Shown piece by piece: positions 1 through 9,474 of a DNA stretch of 64,000 nt. This stretch comes from Neisseria subflava (GTDB lineage: Bacteria > Pseudomonadota > Gammaproteobacteria > Burkholderiales > Neisseriaceae): assembly GCF_024205705.1 (NCBI RefSeq), contig NZ_CP073115.1, positions 1,116,001 through 1,180,000 of the forward strand. Direction: 5' to 3'. The translations under genes and the position numbers were made by a program. The notes beneath the pieces are model-generated. The model saw nothing but the letters and a program-made list of their open reading frames with translations. It was not told where the DNA came from and did no database searches. How positions within the stretch are numbered: the stretch's first letter is position 1; each line of letters starts with the position of its first letter.

Positions 1-1774
1 TTGTGGTTGTTGGCGGTTTGGGCGGCTTTGTTCAGGCTTTTGGCCAGGGAGAGTGCCTGTTCGATCTGTGCGATGGCATCGTCCATATCCAACACTTTGC
101 CGTTGGCATCCTGGTTTTGTGCACTGACGAGTATGCCCTTACCTGCCCGTACGGCCCCCAACCGTCGGTTCTGAGTTCGAAGCCTTCGCCGTTCTCTCCG
201 CGTTTGTTGCGGGTTGAGTCGACGATATGGCCGAGGTTGAGTTGGGATTTCTGATAGTCGGTGGCAAGTTTGATGTGTTCCTGTCCCTGCAGGTCTTCCA
301 TCCTCAGTTTGTTGTTCGCCCAGGTACGGATGACGTTTCTTGTGTTCCAATCGGCAGGGATATGGTCGGTATGGGCGCTGTCGTGCATGACGCCGGAGAT
401 ATACGGACGGTCGGGATTACCCTGTACGAAGGACAGCATCACTTCGGTGCCTTCGTGTAAGGGGAAGTGGATACCGTATTCGGGACCGGCATAGGGTTTG
501 GCCAATCGGACGGGACGGCTTTCCCCGCCGGGACTCCATTCGTCCAGGTCAAACGGGAGTTTGACGCGGTAGCGGCCCATATCGTCGATATAGGCGTAGG
601 TGCAGTTCTCTGCCGCAGTTACCCGTGCCGGTAAGGTACCGTCGATATGCGGACGCGGGGTGATGCGTTCAGGACGGTAGGCGAGTTGGGCGGGGATGGC
701 GGTAAAGGTATGGCTGTAGGCGGTATCGCGGCTGCCGCTGTGCTCCATGGAAAGTACCAGCCAGCCGTCGGGGGCTTCGGGGAAGGAGACATCGGTTTGG
801 AACACCTTCATCGGCGTCATGGAGACGACGTTGCCGCTGCCGGCTGCAACGGTTTGGCGGCAGAGGTTGGCTTCATTCAACAGGGTCGTCTGAACTTGGG
901 CTTCGTCGGTTGTTTTAGGATGAAGGCCCCAGTGCTGCTGTTTGCCCAATAAGACGGTATTGTCGGCAGATTCTTCGGACTGTTTGTTGTCGGTTTCGGC
1001 AAAGAGGTTGGTATCGGCACTGCGATAGTTGTAGTCGGCCGTACGTATGCCTTCGACGATGGGGTTGTGGCGGATGCTTAAGTTAAAGAGTGCTTCGGTA
1101 CCGACACTCTCCAATCCGGCATGGGGTCGGTAGGATACGGGTAAGCCTTGGCTGCGTAAGTAATGTTCGGGACTGTCGCCGAAGACGACTACGTCGCCAT
1201 GTTGTTCATGCTGTTCGAAGGCATACCAAATACCCTCTTCTTCACACAGACGGTTGATAAAGTCGAAGTCGCTTTCGAGATACTGGGTCACATACTCGCG
1301 TACGGCGTAGTTGCGGCTCTTTTGGAAACGGTAGTCGACACCGGAGAAACCGTGGTGTTTGAAGACGGCGGCAACGATGTCGGGGACGGTTTGGTGTTGG
1401 AACAGCCGGGAAGTTTGGAAATGTTTTAAAGCCGCAAAGCGCGGCTCTAAAACAAAGCGGTAAACGGTTTCATCCTTAGATACGGACAACTTCTCGCATG
1501 AGGTGATAATGCCCTGCCATTGCTTCGCCGGGGGATCGTCTGAAGCAGACCCGAATACCCCGGCCACTTCCGACAGTAAACCTTCTTGCGGACGAATCTC
1601 AAATGCTGCGCGCTGGTTGAGGTAGGAAGAGAGAGGCAGTGAGGAATCGGTCGAGGTAGCGGTGATTTCGACACGGTAGGCGGTATTGACCGCTTCGGAT
1701 GCGCTGAAGGAGCGGACTGAAAGTGAAGGAGAGAAACGGGCGAAGGTAAGGTGGTAGGATTGGCGGGCGGTCAT
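1..1774 (-). pseudogene. vgrG: VgrG spike protein, first copy, frameshifted and cut by window edge
   Basis: VgrG proteins form the trimeric puncturing tip of the type VI secretion needle. The reading frame from the ATG at 1774 (MTARQSYHL) runs about 540 residues and is nearly identical to the intact copy at 6939-9416, including the phage-late-control-D-like base and the gp5-like OB-fold segment. I prefer this start to the ATG at 1894 because it matches the intact copy. At about 148-158 one base is missing relative to the intact copy (positions 7788-7802), so the frame changes and the conserved downstream sequence is read out of frame. Unless the loss is a correctable or phase-variable event, the product lacks the C-terminal beta-helix. 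The 3' end lies outside the window. Confidence 0.9.
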
Positions 1775-1829
1775 AAGGGTAATTCCGACTGACGATGAAC
1801 CCTGTATGGTAACGGGGATAATGCCGATG

Positions 1830-2164
1830 GTAAAGCGAATGGGATGAATGGGGAAAAGGCTGCCTGAACGGTTGAATAAGAGATAAAGAGACATTTATCC
1901 CCGCCCTATTCCACCATTCAGGGGAAAAATGGTAAATTAAGCAGTCACATTTCTCTTAAAAACCATTGATTTTATACTAAAAATTGGAGTACTATTGACT
2001 TACCCTCTAGAGTATCATTAATTCTCATTTGACATATAGGAACAAAACAGCGGAATTTGTAGAAGAATAGGGAAAAGGAAAATAATTTATATTATGTTAA
2101 ATTCATAACTCTACTATTTTAGTCTGCTAACTCCGGTTTCCCTCAGTAGTACAATTACTTACAG
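1830..2164. repeat. Dispersed vgrG-upstream repeat, copy A
   Basis: About 330 bases upstream of vgrG copy 1 closely match 9475-9802 upstream of vgrG copy 2, and in part 15118-15420 and 28604-28805. A shared landmark is ATTGATTTTATACTAAAAAT followed by TAGAGTATCATTAA. The stretch is AT-rich and has no credible gene. It probably contains the vgrG promoter on the minus strand, but I cannot place the promoter with confidence. Confidence 0.75.
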
Positions 2165-2178
2165 AATTCAAAAGGTAA

Positions 2179-2206
2179 AAGGCTGTCTGAAATTTTCAGA
2201 CGGCCT
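2179..2206. terminator. Inverted uptake-sequence hairpin
   Basis: Two facing copies of the Neisseria uptake core (one degenerate: GGCTGTCTGAA) form a stem of about 12 bp with a short loop. Such pairs commonly act as intrinsic terminators in Neisseria. It directly abuts the IS5-family remnant. Confidence 0.55.
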
Positions 2207-2590
2207 GAGACCTTTGCAAAATTCCCCAAGATCCCCTAAATTCCCATCAAGACATTTAGGGGCCTTCTTCCAGCAAACCGCCCAAGCCATGATTGCCAAA
2301 CACATCGACCGCTTCCCACTATTGAAGTTGGATCAGGTGATTGATTGGCAACCGATTACAGCACCTTATGCCGCTACCGCAACTGGCTGGCGCAAGACGA
2401 CACCCTGTCCGAACTGCTGGAACTGATTAACCGCCAACTGACCGAAAAAAACCTAAAAATAGAGAAAGCATCCGCCGCCGTCATTGACGCCACAATTATT
2501 CAGACCGCCGGTAGCAAACAGCGCCAGGACATAGAAGTCGATGAGGAAGGACAAGTCAGCGGCCAAACCGCACCGAGCAAAGATAAAGAT
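2207..2590 (+). mobile_element. IS5-family transposase remnant, internally deleted
   Basis: It begins with the terminal inverted repeat GAGACCTTTGCAAAA, the same end seen at 13129 and 33298. It encodes the transposase N-terminus (MIAKHIDRFPLLKLDQ, ending IDWQPI) and then jumps, out of frame, to the internal segment DYSTLCRYRNWLAQDD and on to the catalytic-domain start (AAVIDATIIQT). The intervening ~60 residues present in other copies are deleted. The homology stops near 2590, where a vgrG scrap begins. It is non-functional. The transposase resembles the Neisseria IS1106 type; the exact IS name is not certain. Confidence 0.8.
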
Positions 2591-2599
2591 GTCCCTTGG

Positions 2600-2680
2600 A
2601 TAAAGAGACGGCCACTCGTCCAAATCAAACAGCAATTTGACACGGTAGCGTCCCATTTCGTCGATGTAGGCAGATCTGCT
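2600..2680 (-). pseudogene. Short vgrG scrap
   Basis: About 25 codons on the minus strand read IDEMGRYRVKLLFDLDEW, matching the OB-fold region of VgrG (IDDMGRYRVKLPFDLDEW in both larger copies). It is joined directly to the IS5 remnant. This is a recombination relic, not a gene. Confidence 0.7.
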
Positions 2681-2710
2681 TGGAACAATTTCAAGCGATA
2701 TTTATAAATA

Positions 2711-2741
2711 AATGTCGTCTGAAAAAATTTCAGACGACATT
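2711..2741. terminator. Inverted repeat terminator
   Basis: AATGTCGTCTGAAA and its reverse complement face each other across a short A-rich loop: a variant uptake-sequence stem-loop. It lies downstream of the minus-strand gene ending at 2847. Confidence 0.6.
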
Positions 2742-2846
2742 AGCCTATTCTTCAAATAAGCTTACAAACTTTTCTCTCTGGTAAAGTGGCTTAGATTGAT
2801 AAAAATAGGTTTGATAATCCGTGACTCCTCCAACTTTGAATGGTCC

Positions 2847-4004
2847 TTACAATGGTAGCCCGGTTTTTACATCCAAGCCTGCTTTATCCGCCAGCTTCTT
2901 TATCAACTCATCAGAGGGTTTTGGTGGTTCATTCCCCTCTACCCAGCGTTGAAAGGCGATTTTGCCGTCCCATTCAGGTAAAGGTGCCGGCGGTAGCGGA
3001 ACGATATCGTCTAAATCAGGAACGGTCGGCGACATGAATTCGTAAGTTGACAGATAAGAATCAATAATACTGTAACGGCGAGCACGCTCTTTATCAGCCT
3101 CCACATCTAGAAAGTTGTTATTTCCTTTTTCTTTTCCTACCTTAAACGCATTAGAAAGAATAAAAGCAGATAAATAATTACCGTTTTTTACCCCCTGATG
3201 ATAGGCTCTAACGGCTTCATCATATTTATGATAGTCAGGAAGAAACATACCCAACCAATAAGAAGCATTACCTTGTCCTTGTTCAGAAGCACACCGATAT
3301 AACTTCATCATTAGCTTTAATCGAAATTCACGTGTTTCTTCATCATCTAAACTACTGATCATCTGACCTAACGTATATTGCGCCTCCCTGTTACCCATAT
3401 CCGCAGCCTTGCGCAAAAATGCCAGCTCACTGTCGGGGGGCGCGCTGACACCGTAGCCGTCTTCGATATAGCCTTTGAGCAGATAGTAGGCGGTAGCTGG
3501 AAGTTGTTTGTGCAGCATTTTATACAACTTGTGAACTTCAGTTTCAGCCTCAATATCGGGAACCCTCGTCCAGCCATCGCTGAGCAGGAACTGCAGTCGT
3601 ACGTTTGCCTTATAATCGCCATTAGCGGCGGCAATGCGGTAATACGGCAATAGTTCATCCCAAAAACCGTCCCCCCTCTGTCCAGGCCACATATGGTTCA
3701 AATCACGGTGCAGCGCGTAGTTGTAGAGTTGCTGTGTTTCCTCGGACAGAGGTGGGCGTTTTTCATGCACGCAGGTAAACTCTAGGTTCTTTTTGATTTC
3801 TTCAATGGTCTTCATGGTTTCTTTCTTCCGTTGCTTTTCTTGCCATTTTTCCCCTATGCTGCAATACGCGGGTTTAACCTGACCATTTGCACCGCCTATA
3901 TGGATGGGATTGCATTGCAACCAAAGGAGAAAGCAAATAAACATTGCTGCCAGACAGCCTAAAACTATTAGGGTATATTTGAGGGATTTGTGCATAATAG
4001 TCAA
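2847..4004 (-). CDS. Membrane-anchored Sel1-like repeat protein, possible T6SS immunity protein
   Basis: This encodes 385 residues. The N-terminus has a single hydrophobic segment (LIVLGCLAAMFICFLLWL, about residues 11-28), so the protein is probably anchored with its body in the periplasm. The body has TPR/Sel1-type helical repeats (for example AADMGNREAQYTLGQMI and ASEQGQGNASYWLGMF), and the last ~60 residues are proline-rich. Comparable Sel1-like proteins with a C-terminal domain sit beside vgrG genes in Neisseria and have been treated as immunity-type proteins; that role here is inference from the neighbourhood. No effector lies directly next to it: the IS and vgrG scraps between it and vgrG copy 1 suggest the partner was lost. 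A start nine bases downstream (MHKSLKY) is also possible. Confidence 0.75.
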   Translation of the reverse strand: MTIMHKSLKYTLIVLGCLAAMFICFLLWLQCNPIHIGGANGQVKPAYCSIGEKWQEKQRKKETMKTIEEIKKNLEFTCVHEKRPPLSEETQQLYNYALHRDLNHMWPGQRGDGFWDELLPYYRIAAANGDYKANVRLQFLLSDGWTRVPDIEAETEVHKLYKMLHKQLPATAYYLLKGYIEDGYGVSAPPDSELAFLRKAADMGNREAQYTLGQMISSLDDEETREFRLKLMMKLYRCASEQGQGNASYWLGMFLPDYHKYDEAVRAYHQGVKNGNYLSAFILSNAFKVGKEKGNNNFLDVEADKERARRYSIIDSYLSTYEFMSPTVPDLDDIVPLPPAPLPEWDGKIAFQRWVEGNEPPKPSDELIKKLADKAGLDVKTGLPL

Positions 4005-4157
4005 TTTAATCGAGAAAGGGTGTGATATAAGCGCAGAAACTCACCCTGCAGCTACGGTGTTTGTATGCAACTTCGCTATTCCAGCAAAACATAATATCAT
4101 GATAAAGGTATAGTATCTATGATCGTGCTGATGGCAAAGGGAAAGGGATAAACGAGA

Positions 4158-4202
4158 AGAAGGCCGTCTGAAAAACATGGTATTTTTCAGACGGCCTTCT
4201 TT
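4158..4202. terminator. Inverted uptake-sequence terminator
   Basis: AAGGCCGTCTGAAAAA and its reverse complement form a long perfect stem with T-rich flanks. It can end transcription from both directions. Confidence 0.75.
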
Positions 4203-4214
4203 ATCAAATTTAAT

Positions 4215-4346
4215 TTACTTAATTGGTTTTAAAGTTGGCAATACGGTGTCCCAGATAGCGAGGATTTCGGCTTCGCTGCGCTTCGTTCCATCTTTCTTCT
4301 CGGTACCAAACTGCATCATGATGCGCGGACTCCTACTACCGGTAGG
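4215..4346 (-). pseudogene. C-terminal gene remnant, unrecognised
   Basis: A 43-codon open stretch ends in a stop. It reads from PTGSRSPRIMMQFG to WDTVLPTLKPIK. It is GC-richer than the AT-rich sequence upstream, where no continuation or start is visible. It looks like the tail of a deleted gene. I cannot assign a family. Confidence 0.4.
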
Positions 4347-4523
4347 TATTTACTATATTCCTATTTAATTATTTTCAGTACCAAGATACCATTGAGATAA
4401 AGTTTTTCTTTATAGACAGTGTATTTAAAAACTCAATTTAGTAAACTTTTCTAATAAAAGATTACATAGCGAGCCGAGGTGACTATTAGCTTAACAAATT
4501 TATATAAATTTCATATTTTAATA

Positions 4524-5096
4524 TCACTCAGATTTATCGAAGTTAGAGCTGCAAAGCTCTGTAAACCTTGAGTTTGTTTCAGTAAGGCTATTTTTTACAA
4601 CCAACTCCCCATTCGCGAAGCAAAACCATAATACTGAAGACTCTCTTTCATATTTTCCTGTTCGAACAGCTACAGAAAATGTTCCTTTATCTAATAGTGC
4701 TCTAGGAATAATAACTGTATTTTGTCCAGCAAGAATAACCTTTTCTTTACTTTTAGGTTGCTGTTCTATAGATTTCTTTATGCACTCTTCTTTAAATTTA
4801 TCCCATTCTTGATATTGGCAATAAATATTAACATCATATTCATGAAGATATTCTCCATTTTTAAAAACTCCCAGAATAAATTCCCAAATATAGTCATCCT
4901 CCTCAAGTTCAGGTGAAAAAACAACTACATTCTTTTGTGAATCTAAAATAGCATCTAACTTTACTGTTCGTTTTTCATAAAGAGCTGAAAAATAAATATA
5001 AAAAGGAAATATAATGATAATAGCAATCAAACCAATTACAATTTTGGGGATTAGCATATAAATAAATTTTTCTAACTCCAATTTAGTGTCTCTCAT
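4524..5096 (-). CDS. Membrane-anchored hypothetical protein, immunity candidate
   Basis: This encodes 190 residues. A strongly hydrophobic segment near the N-terminus (IVIGLIAIIIIFPFYIYF, about residues 19-37) is followed by a soluble domain of about 150 residues with a beta-rich look and a few cysteines. It starts 10 bases after the decayed metallopeptidase gene (5107-5593) on the same strand, the position an immunity gene takes after its effector. The predicted topology places the domain in the periplasm. It is more AT-rich than vgrG. I do not recognise a named family; it may be a distant relative of the exported protein at 5616-6158, which holds the same position next to the intact effector. 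Confidence 0.65.
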   Translation of the reverse strand: MRDTKLELEKFIYMLIPKIVIGLIAIIIIFPFYIYFSALYEKRTVKLDAILDSQKNVVVFSPELEEDDYIWEFILGVFKNGEYLHEYDVNIYCQYQEWDKFKEECIKKSIEQQPKSKEKVILAGQNTVIIPRALLDKGTFSVAVRTGKYERESSVLWFCFANGELVVKNSLTETNSRFTELCSSNFDKSE

Positions 5097-5106
5097 TCAT
5101 AAATCC

Positions 5107-5593
5107 TTATGTCATAACATACCTACTCAATACCATAATATAATCATTTATATTCTTATTTGCATTTCCCTGTTTGTTATGGGTAAACCTTGTTCCCATA
5201 TCTGGCAACTTATTTCCATTCTGATCGTGTCTTAAAAATCGATAATAATAATCCTCCACTATAGAAGCCAACGCTTCTGGATTGTATGGCGTAACATCCA
5301 TAAACTTGTTGTCTAGGTTTCATCTTCTCAGATAATGAATAATTATACGGATTATATGCAAATTTTAATGCTTGACATTCTAATGCTATTACACTAAAGA
5401 TTATTCCTGCATACTGATATTGCCACGCATGGGTTACCTCATGCACTAAAAGTGATGGATTAGCCGGAATTTTTCCACCTTTACTTCGTAGAGTAAAATC
5501 ATCCATATAATAATGGTGATATTGGCTATCTGGCATACGATTTTGAGAAATAGGAACTGGGAAAACTAATATCTCTCCATAGCATAATAGCAT
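5107..5593 (-). pseudogene. Decayed zinc-metallopeptidase effector
   Basis: The first part (from 5593) contains LLVHEVTHAWQYQ, an HExxH zinc-protease motif with the same HAWQY/HVWQY continuation as the intact effector at 6183-6935. Near 5300 the frame breaks. The remaining ~64 codons (from VTPYNPEALASIVEDYYY to the stop at 5107) continue in another frame and match the expected downstream helix with NPEA. The N-terminal ~70 residues of the effector family also appear to be missing. The piece is a truncated, frameshifted second copy of a VgrG-linked metallopeptidase effector. The downstream immunity candidate (4524-5096) is intact. Confidence 0.7.
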
Positions 5594-5615
5594 GTAGAAA
5601 TCAGTCTATTTTTTA

Positions 5616-6158
5616 TCATTTCCATAAACTCTTAAACCATTTAATTAATAAATTAAACCAATTTTCTTGTTTTTTAGGAATTTCGGTATGTTCAACAAAA
5701 ATATTTTGTTTTTGTTCCCGACATTCATCAATGGATAAGTTTGAATGATATAATTCAAGTTTTCCATTTTTCTCTTTCAGGCAATAACTACTTGCCATAC
5801 CAGTGAAATCAGCAAATTCAGGCATTACACTTGGTTCTAATGAAAAATTATAAATTGCATTATTTCTAAAAATCAGACCTTTAAAATTGGTGTTATCAGC
5901 AATAATGCAATTATCTCTATTAGGATAATTTTTTTCAAATGAGTTTTTATATAACCAAAATTCATCTTCAGTCAAACTTTTTGTAGAACTAACAATTAAA
6001 GTATATCCTCCTGTTAAATTTAACTTATCTATATATATACATGGTTTATTATCCTTAATAATAACATTCACATTTCCATCAGGATATGGTGATGATGAAA
6101 ACCCATATACTTTAAGACTTAATAGTAGAATAGCACAATAAAATATACTCCTATTCAT
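5616..6158 (-). CDS. Exported protein, candidate periplasmic immunity to the metallopeptidase
   Basis: This encodes 180 residues with a clear N-terminal signal sequence (MNRSIFYCAILLLSLKVYG) and no obvious lipobox cysteine. The mature part opens with GNVNVIIKDNKPCIYIDK, a pattern I associate with small putative periplasmic T6SS immunity proteins; this is recall, not a search. It lies 24 bases downstream of the metallopeptidase gene on the same strand (vgrG - effector - immunity). Periplasmic targeting fits an effector that acts in the periplasm. Highly AT-rich, unlike vgrG. Confidence 0.65.
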   Translation of the reverse strand: MNRSIFYCAILLLSLKVYGFSSSPYPDGNVNVIIKDNKPCIYIDKLNLTGGYTLIVSSTKSLTEDEFWLYKNSFEKNYPNRDNCIIADNTNFKGLIFRNNAIYNFSLEPSVMPEFADFTGMASSYCLKEKNGKLELYHSNLSIDECREQKQNIFVEHTEIPKKQENWFNLLIKWFKSLWK

Positions 6159-6182
6159 ATCCTTATCCTTATTTAAAGAAGA

Positions 6183-6935
6183 TTAAAATGAATAAAATTT
6201 TGTCCCTCTTCGATAGAATTTTTGATTTACTGCCCTTCCTAAAATACTTTTGTTTTGGTCATTTCGTCCCCAGTTCCACTCAATAGATTTTAAATTTTTA
6301 TCCATTGGATTTTTTAAAAATCTCCTTAAAATATATTCCCTCCTTGTTTGCTGAGCTAACAAAGTAGGAAATTGAGTTTGGTTTACTGAGTAATTTTTAT
6401 GATATACAGCCAAATAATAATGACAGATAATATCAGCCTGCTGCTCTATATTAAAATCCTTGAACTCTTTCCTTGCATCTACTCCTAACAAATCGTAAGC
6501 ATATGCCATTAATCTTCCAGACGGATGTTTTTGTGAATAACCGCCCTTCATTGCAATATCAACTCCCCTGCACGCAACGCAAATATCCATTGCGAAATAT
6601 TGCCAGACATGGGCCATTTCGTGAATGAACCATCGTTTTTGTTCTATAGAACCATTATAAAAATCTTTGATTTCATCATATTTCTTACTTGGCAAGTGTA
6701 TTTCTCCAAACGGTGTCATTGCATTCTCAGAATGGTCGGGCATTCCCAATAACTCCCCTCTCACTATCCTTACTTTTTTATATGGTATCGAGTCCTTAAA
6801 CATCAATTTCGCCAAAGAAATTTCCCCTGCAGTTAGCTCTCTGGATTCAGGAGGCAGTGGAACGATGATCGGGCTTCCTGTATTGGTGGTGTTTAACAAC
6901 TCGGTTGTCGCACTTTGCTGTTTAACGTTAGCCAT
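6183..6935 (-). CDS. VgrG-linked HExxH zinc-metallopeptidase effector
   Basis: This encodes 250 residues starting three bases after the vgrG stop codon, so it is almost certainly co-transcribed and delivered with VgrG. Residues ~103-110 read FIHEMAHVWQY: His-Glu-x-x-His is the zinc-binding and catalytic motif of gluzincin-like peptidases, and EQQADIICHYY about 60 residues on can supply a third ligand. There is no signal peptide, as expected for a T6SS cargo. The short N-terminal region rich in Thr, Ser and Pro may be the VgrG-docking segment. The substrate is unknown; the exported neighbour at 5616-6158 argues for a cell-envelope target. A related decayed copy lies at 5107-5593. Confidence 0.75.
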   Translation of the reverse strand: MANVKQQSATTELLNTTNTGSPIIVPLPPESRELTAGEISLAKLMFKDSIPYKKVRIVRGELLGMPDHSENAMTPFGEIHLPSKKYDEIKDFYNGSIEQKRWFIHEMAHVWQYFAMDICVACRGVDIAMKGGYSQKHPSGRLMAYAYDLLGVDARKEFKDFNIEQQADIICHYYLAVYHKNYSVNQTQFPTLLAQQTRREYILRRFLKNPMDKNLKSIEWNWGRNDQNKSILGRAVNQKFYRRGTKFYSF

Positions 6936-6938
6936 AAT

Positions 6939-9416
6939 TTACTCCTTTGTATCAATTTCAATGCGGATATTTTCCGGATTTGTTGTGGTTACGTAATGAG
7001 TTAGCCCATTTTGGTCTGTCCTGCCTTTTATTACAAGTCTATCATCCTGATAAATTTTATATAATACATTTGTTAAAACCTCTCCCGTCAATTCATCTTG
7101 CAATACAAATTGCCGACCATATCTATGAAGAGGAGAAGCAGGAAGAAACACTTTATTTAATATGCTATTCGGCCCATTCACCACCATCGGCGCCCTCACC
7201 CGCACCACCTTCGGACTCCCGATCTCAACTTCCCCATTACTTAACTTGATATACGCCCCTTTGCAGGTAATCAGTATCTCTTCCTTCGCTGCAATGGTGA
7301 TCTTCCCTGCACTGCTGGTTAACGTTGCGTCCTTTAAGGCATTCAGCTGCAATTCGTCATTCTGTGCCTGCACTTCCACTTTGCCCTGATTGGCCTGCAC
7401 CTTGATACCGCCGCTTTGTGCAAATAGGTTGAGGCTCTCGGCCGCATGGGCGGTCAGGCTTTGGCCGGCGGTAATGTCGGTATGGTTGCCACTGACCAGG
7501 TGGATGTTTTCATTGGCGGTGTGCAGTTGGCTTTGTTGTGTCGCGCTGGCAATACCGGCCGGGGCGGTTTGGATCAAACCGGCTTCCTTCAGGTCTTTGA
7601 GGGCGTCTTTCAGACGGCCCCTTTGGGTTTCTTCATCGGTGTCGTGGTTGTTGGCGGTTTGGGCGGCTTTGTTCAAGCTTTTAGCCAGGGAGAGTGCCTG
7701 TTCAAGTTGGGAGATGGCATCGTCCATATCCAGTACTTTGCCATTGGCGTCCTGGTTTTGTGCACTGACGAGTATGCCTTTGCCTGCCCTTACCGCGCCC
7801 CAACCGTCGGTTCTGAGTTCGAAGCCCTCACCGTTCTCTCCGCGTTTGTTGCGGTTTGAGTCGACGATATGGCCGAGGTTGAGTTGGGATTTCTGATAGT
7901 CGGTGGCAAGTTTGATGTGTTCCTGTCCCTGCAGGTCTTCCATCCTCAGTTTGTTGTTCGCCCAGGTACGGATGACGTTTCTTGTGTTCCAATCGGCAGG
8001 GATATGGTCGGTATGGGCGCTGTCGTGCATGACGCCGGAGATATACGGACGGTCGGGATTACCCTGTACGAAGGACAGCATCACTTCGGTGCCTTCGTGT
8101 AAGGGGAAGTGGATACCGTATTCGGGACCGGCATAGGGTTTGGCCAATCGGACGGGACGGCTTTCCCCGCCGGGACTCCATTCGTCCAGGTCAAACGGGA
8201 GTTTGACGCGGTAGCGGCCCATATCGTCGATATAGGCATAGGTGCAGTTTTCTGCCGCAGTGACCCGTGCCGGTAAGGTACCGTCGATATGCGGACGCGG
8301 GGTGATGCGTTCGGGACGGTAGGCGAGTTGGGCGGAGATGGCGGTAAAGGTGTGGCTGTAGGCGGTATCGCGGCTGCCGCTGTGTTCCATGGAAAGTACC
8401 AGCCAGCCGTCGGGGGCTTCGGGGAAGGAGACATCGGTTTGGAACACCTTCATCGGTGTCATGGAGACGACGTTGCCGCCGCCGGCTGCGACGGTTTGGC
8501 GGCAGAGGTTGGCTTCGTTCAACAGGGTCGTCTGAACTTGGGCTTCGTCGGTTGTTTTAGGATGAAGACCCCAATGCTGTTGTTTGCCCAATAAAACGGT
8601 ATTGTCGGCTGATTCTTCCGACTGTTTGTTGTCGGTTTCGGCAAATAGGTCGGTATCGGCACTGCGGTAGTTGTAGTCGGCCGTGCGTATGCCTTCGACA
8701 ATGGGGTTGTGGCGGATGCTTAAGTTAAAGAGTGCTTCGGTACCGACACTCTCCAATCCGGCATGGGGTCGGTAGGAAACGGGTAGGCCTTGGCTGCGCA
8801 AATAGTGTTCGGGACTGTCGCCGAAGACGACTACGTCACCATGTTGTTCATGCTGTTCGAAGGCATACCAGATACCCTCTTCTTCACACAGACGGTTGAT
8901 AAAGTCGAAGTCGCTTTCGAGATATTGGGTGACATACTCGCGTACAGCGTAGTTGCGGCTCTTTTGAAAACGGTAGTCGACGCCGGAGAAACCGTGGTGT
9001 TTGAAGACGGCGGCAACGATGTCGGGGACGGTTTGGTGTTGGAACAACCGGGAGGTTTGGAAATGCTTTAAAGCCGCGAAACGCGGCTCTAAAACAAAGC
9101 GGTAAACGGTTTCATCCTTGGATACCGACAACTTCTCGCATGAGGTGATAATGCCCTGCCATTGCTTTGCCGGGGAGTCGTCTAAAGCAGACCCGAATGC
9201 CCCGGCCACTTCCGACAGTAAACCTTCTTGCGGACGAATCTCAAACGCTGCGCGCTGGTTGAGGTAGGAAGAGAGAGGCAGTGAGGAATCGGTCGAGGTA
9301 GCGGTGATTTCGACACGGTAAGCGGTATTGACCGCTTCGGATGCGCTGAAGGAACGGACTGAAAGTGACGGAGAGAAACGGGCGAAGGTAAGGTGGTAGG
9401 ATTGGCGGGCGGTCAT
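6939..9416 (-). CDS. vgrG: VgrG, type VI secretion spike protein
   Basis: This encodes 825 residues. The N-terminal ~350 residues are the gp27-like base (FNLSIRHNPIVEGI, QYLESDFDFINRLCEEEGIW). The gp5-like OB fold follows (GRYRVKLPFDLDEWSPGGES, HEGTEVMLSFVQGNPDRPYI). Then come a DUF2345-type beta-helix stretch (TDITAGQSLTAHAAESLNLF onward) and a ~70-residue C-terminal extension (LQDELTGEVLTNVLYKIYQD) of the kind that docks effectors. The start is the ATG of MTARQ. The metallopeptidase effector follows immediately. There are no sheath, ClpV or membrane-complex genes in the window, so this is an orphan vgrG island that depends on a T6SS elsewhere. Confidence 0.93.
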   Translation of the reverse strand: MTARQSYHLTFARFSPSLSVRSFSASEAVNTAYRVEITATSTDSSLPLSSYLNQRAAFEIRPQEGLLSEVAGAFGSALDDSPAKQWQGIITSCEKLSVSKDETVYRFVLEPRFAALKHFQTSRLFQHQTVPDIVAAVFKHHGFSGVDYRFQKSRNYAVREYVTQYLESDFDFINRLCEEEGIWYAFEQHEQHGDVVVFGDSPEHYLRSQGLPVSYRPHAGLESVGTEALFNLSIRHNPIVEGIRTADYNYRSADTDLFAETDNKQSEESADNTVLLGKQQHWGLHPKTTDEAQVQTTLLNEANLCRQTVAAGGGNVVSMTPMKVFQTDVSFPEAPDGWLVLSMEHSGSRDTAYSHTFTAISAQLAYRPERITPRPHIDGTLPARVTAAENCTYAYIDDMGRYRVKLPFDLDEWSPGGESRPVRLAKPYAGPEYGIHFPLHEGTEVMLSFVQGNPDRPYISGVMHDSAHTDHIPADWNTRNVIRTWANNKLRMEDLQGQEHIKLATDYQKSQLNLGHIVDSNRNKRGENGEGFELRTDGWGAVRAGKGILVSAQNQDANGKVLDMDDAISQLEQALSLAKSLNKAAQTANNHDTDEETQRGRLKDALKDLKEAGLIQTAPAGIASATQQSQLHTANENIHLVSGNHTDITAGQSLTAHAAESLNLFAQSGGIKVQANQGKVEVQAQNDELQLNALKDATLTSSAGKITIAAKEEILITCKGAYIKLSNGEVEIGSPKVVRVRAPMVVNGPNSILNKVFLPASPLHRYGRQFVLQDELTGEVLTNVLYKIYQDDRLVIKGRTDQNGLTHYVTTTNPENIRIEIDTKE

Positions 9417-9474
9417 GACGAGACAATTTTAGAATGACATTGAATTTGATATATTAACTTGGATTATACTGATG

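Noticed and set aside
1775..1894. N-terminal extension of vgrG copy 1 to an upstream ATG
   Set aside because: The 40 extra codons have no counterpart in copy 2, where the frame starts at MTARQ, and they lie in the shared non-coding leader.
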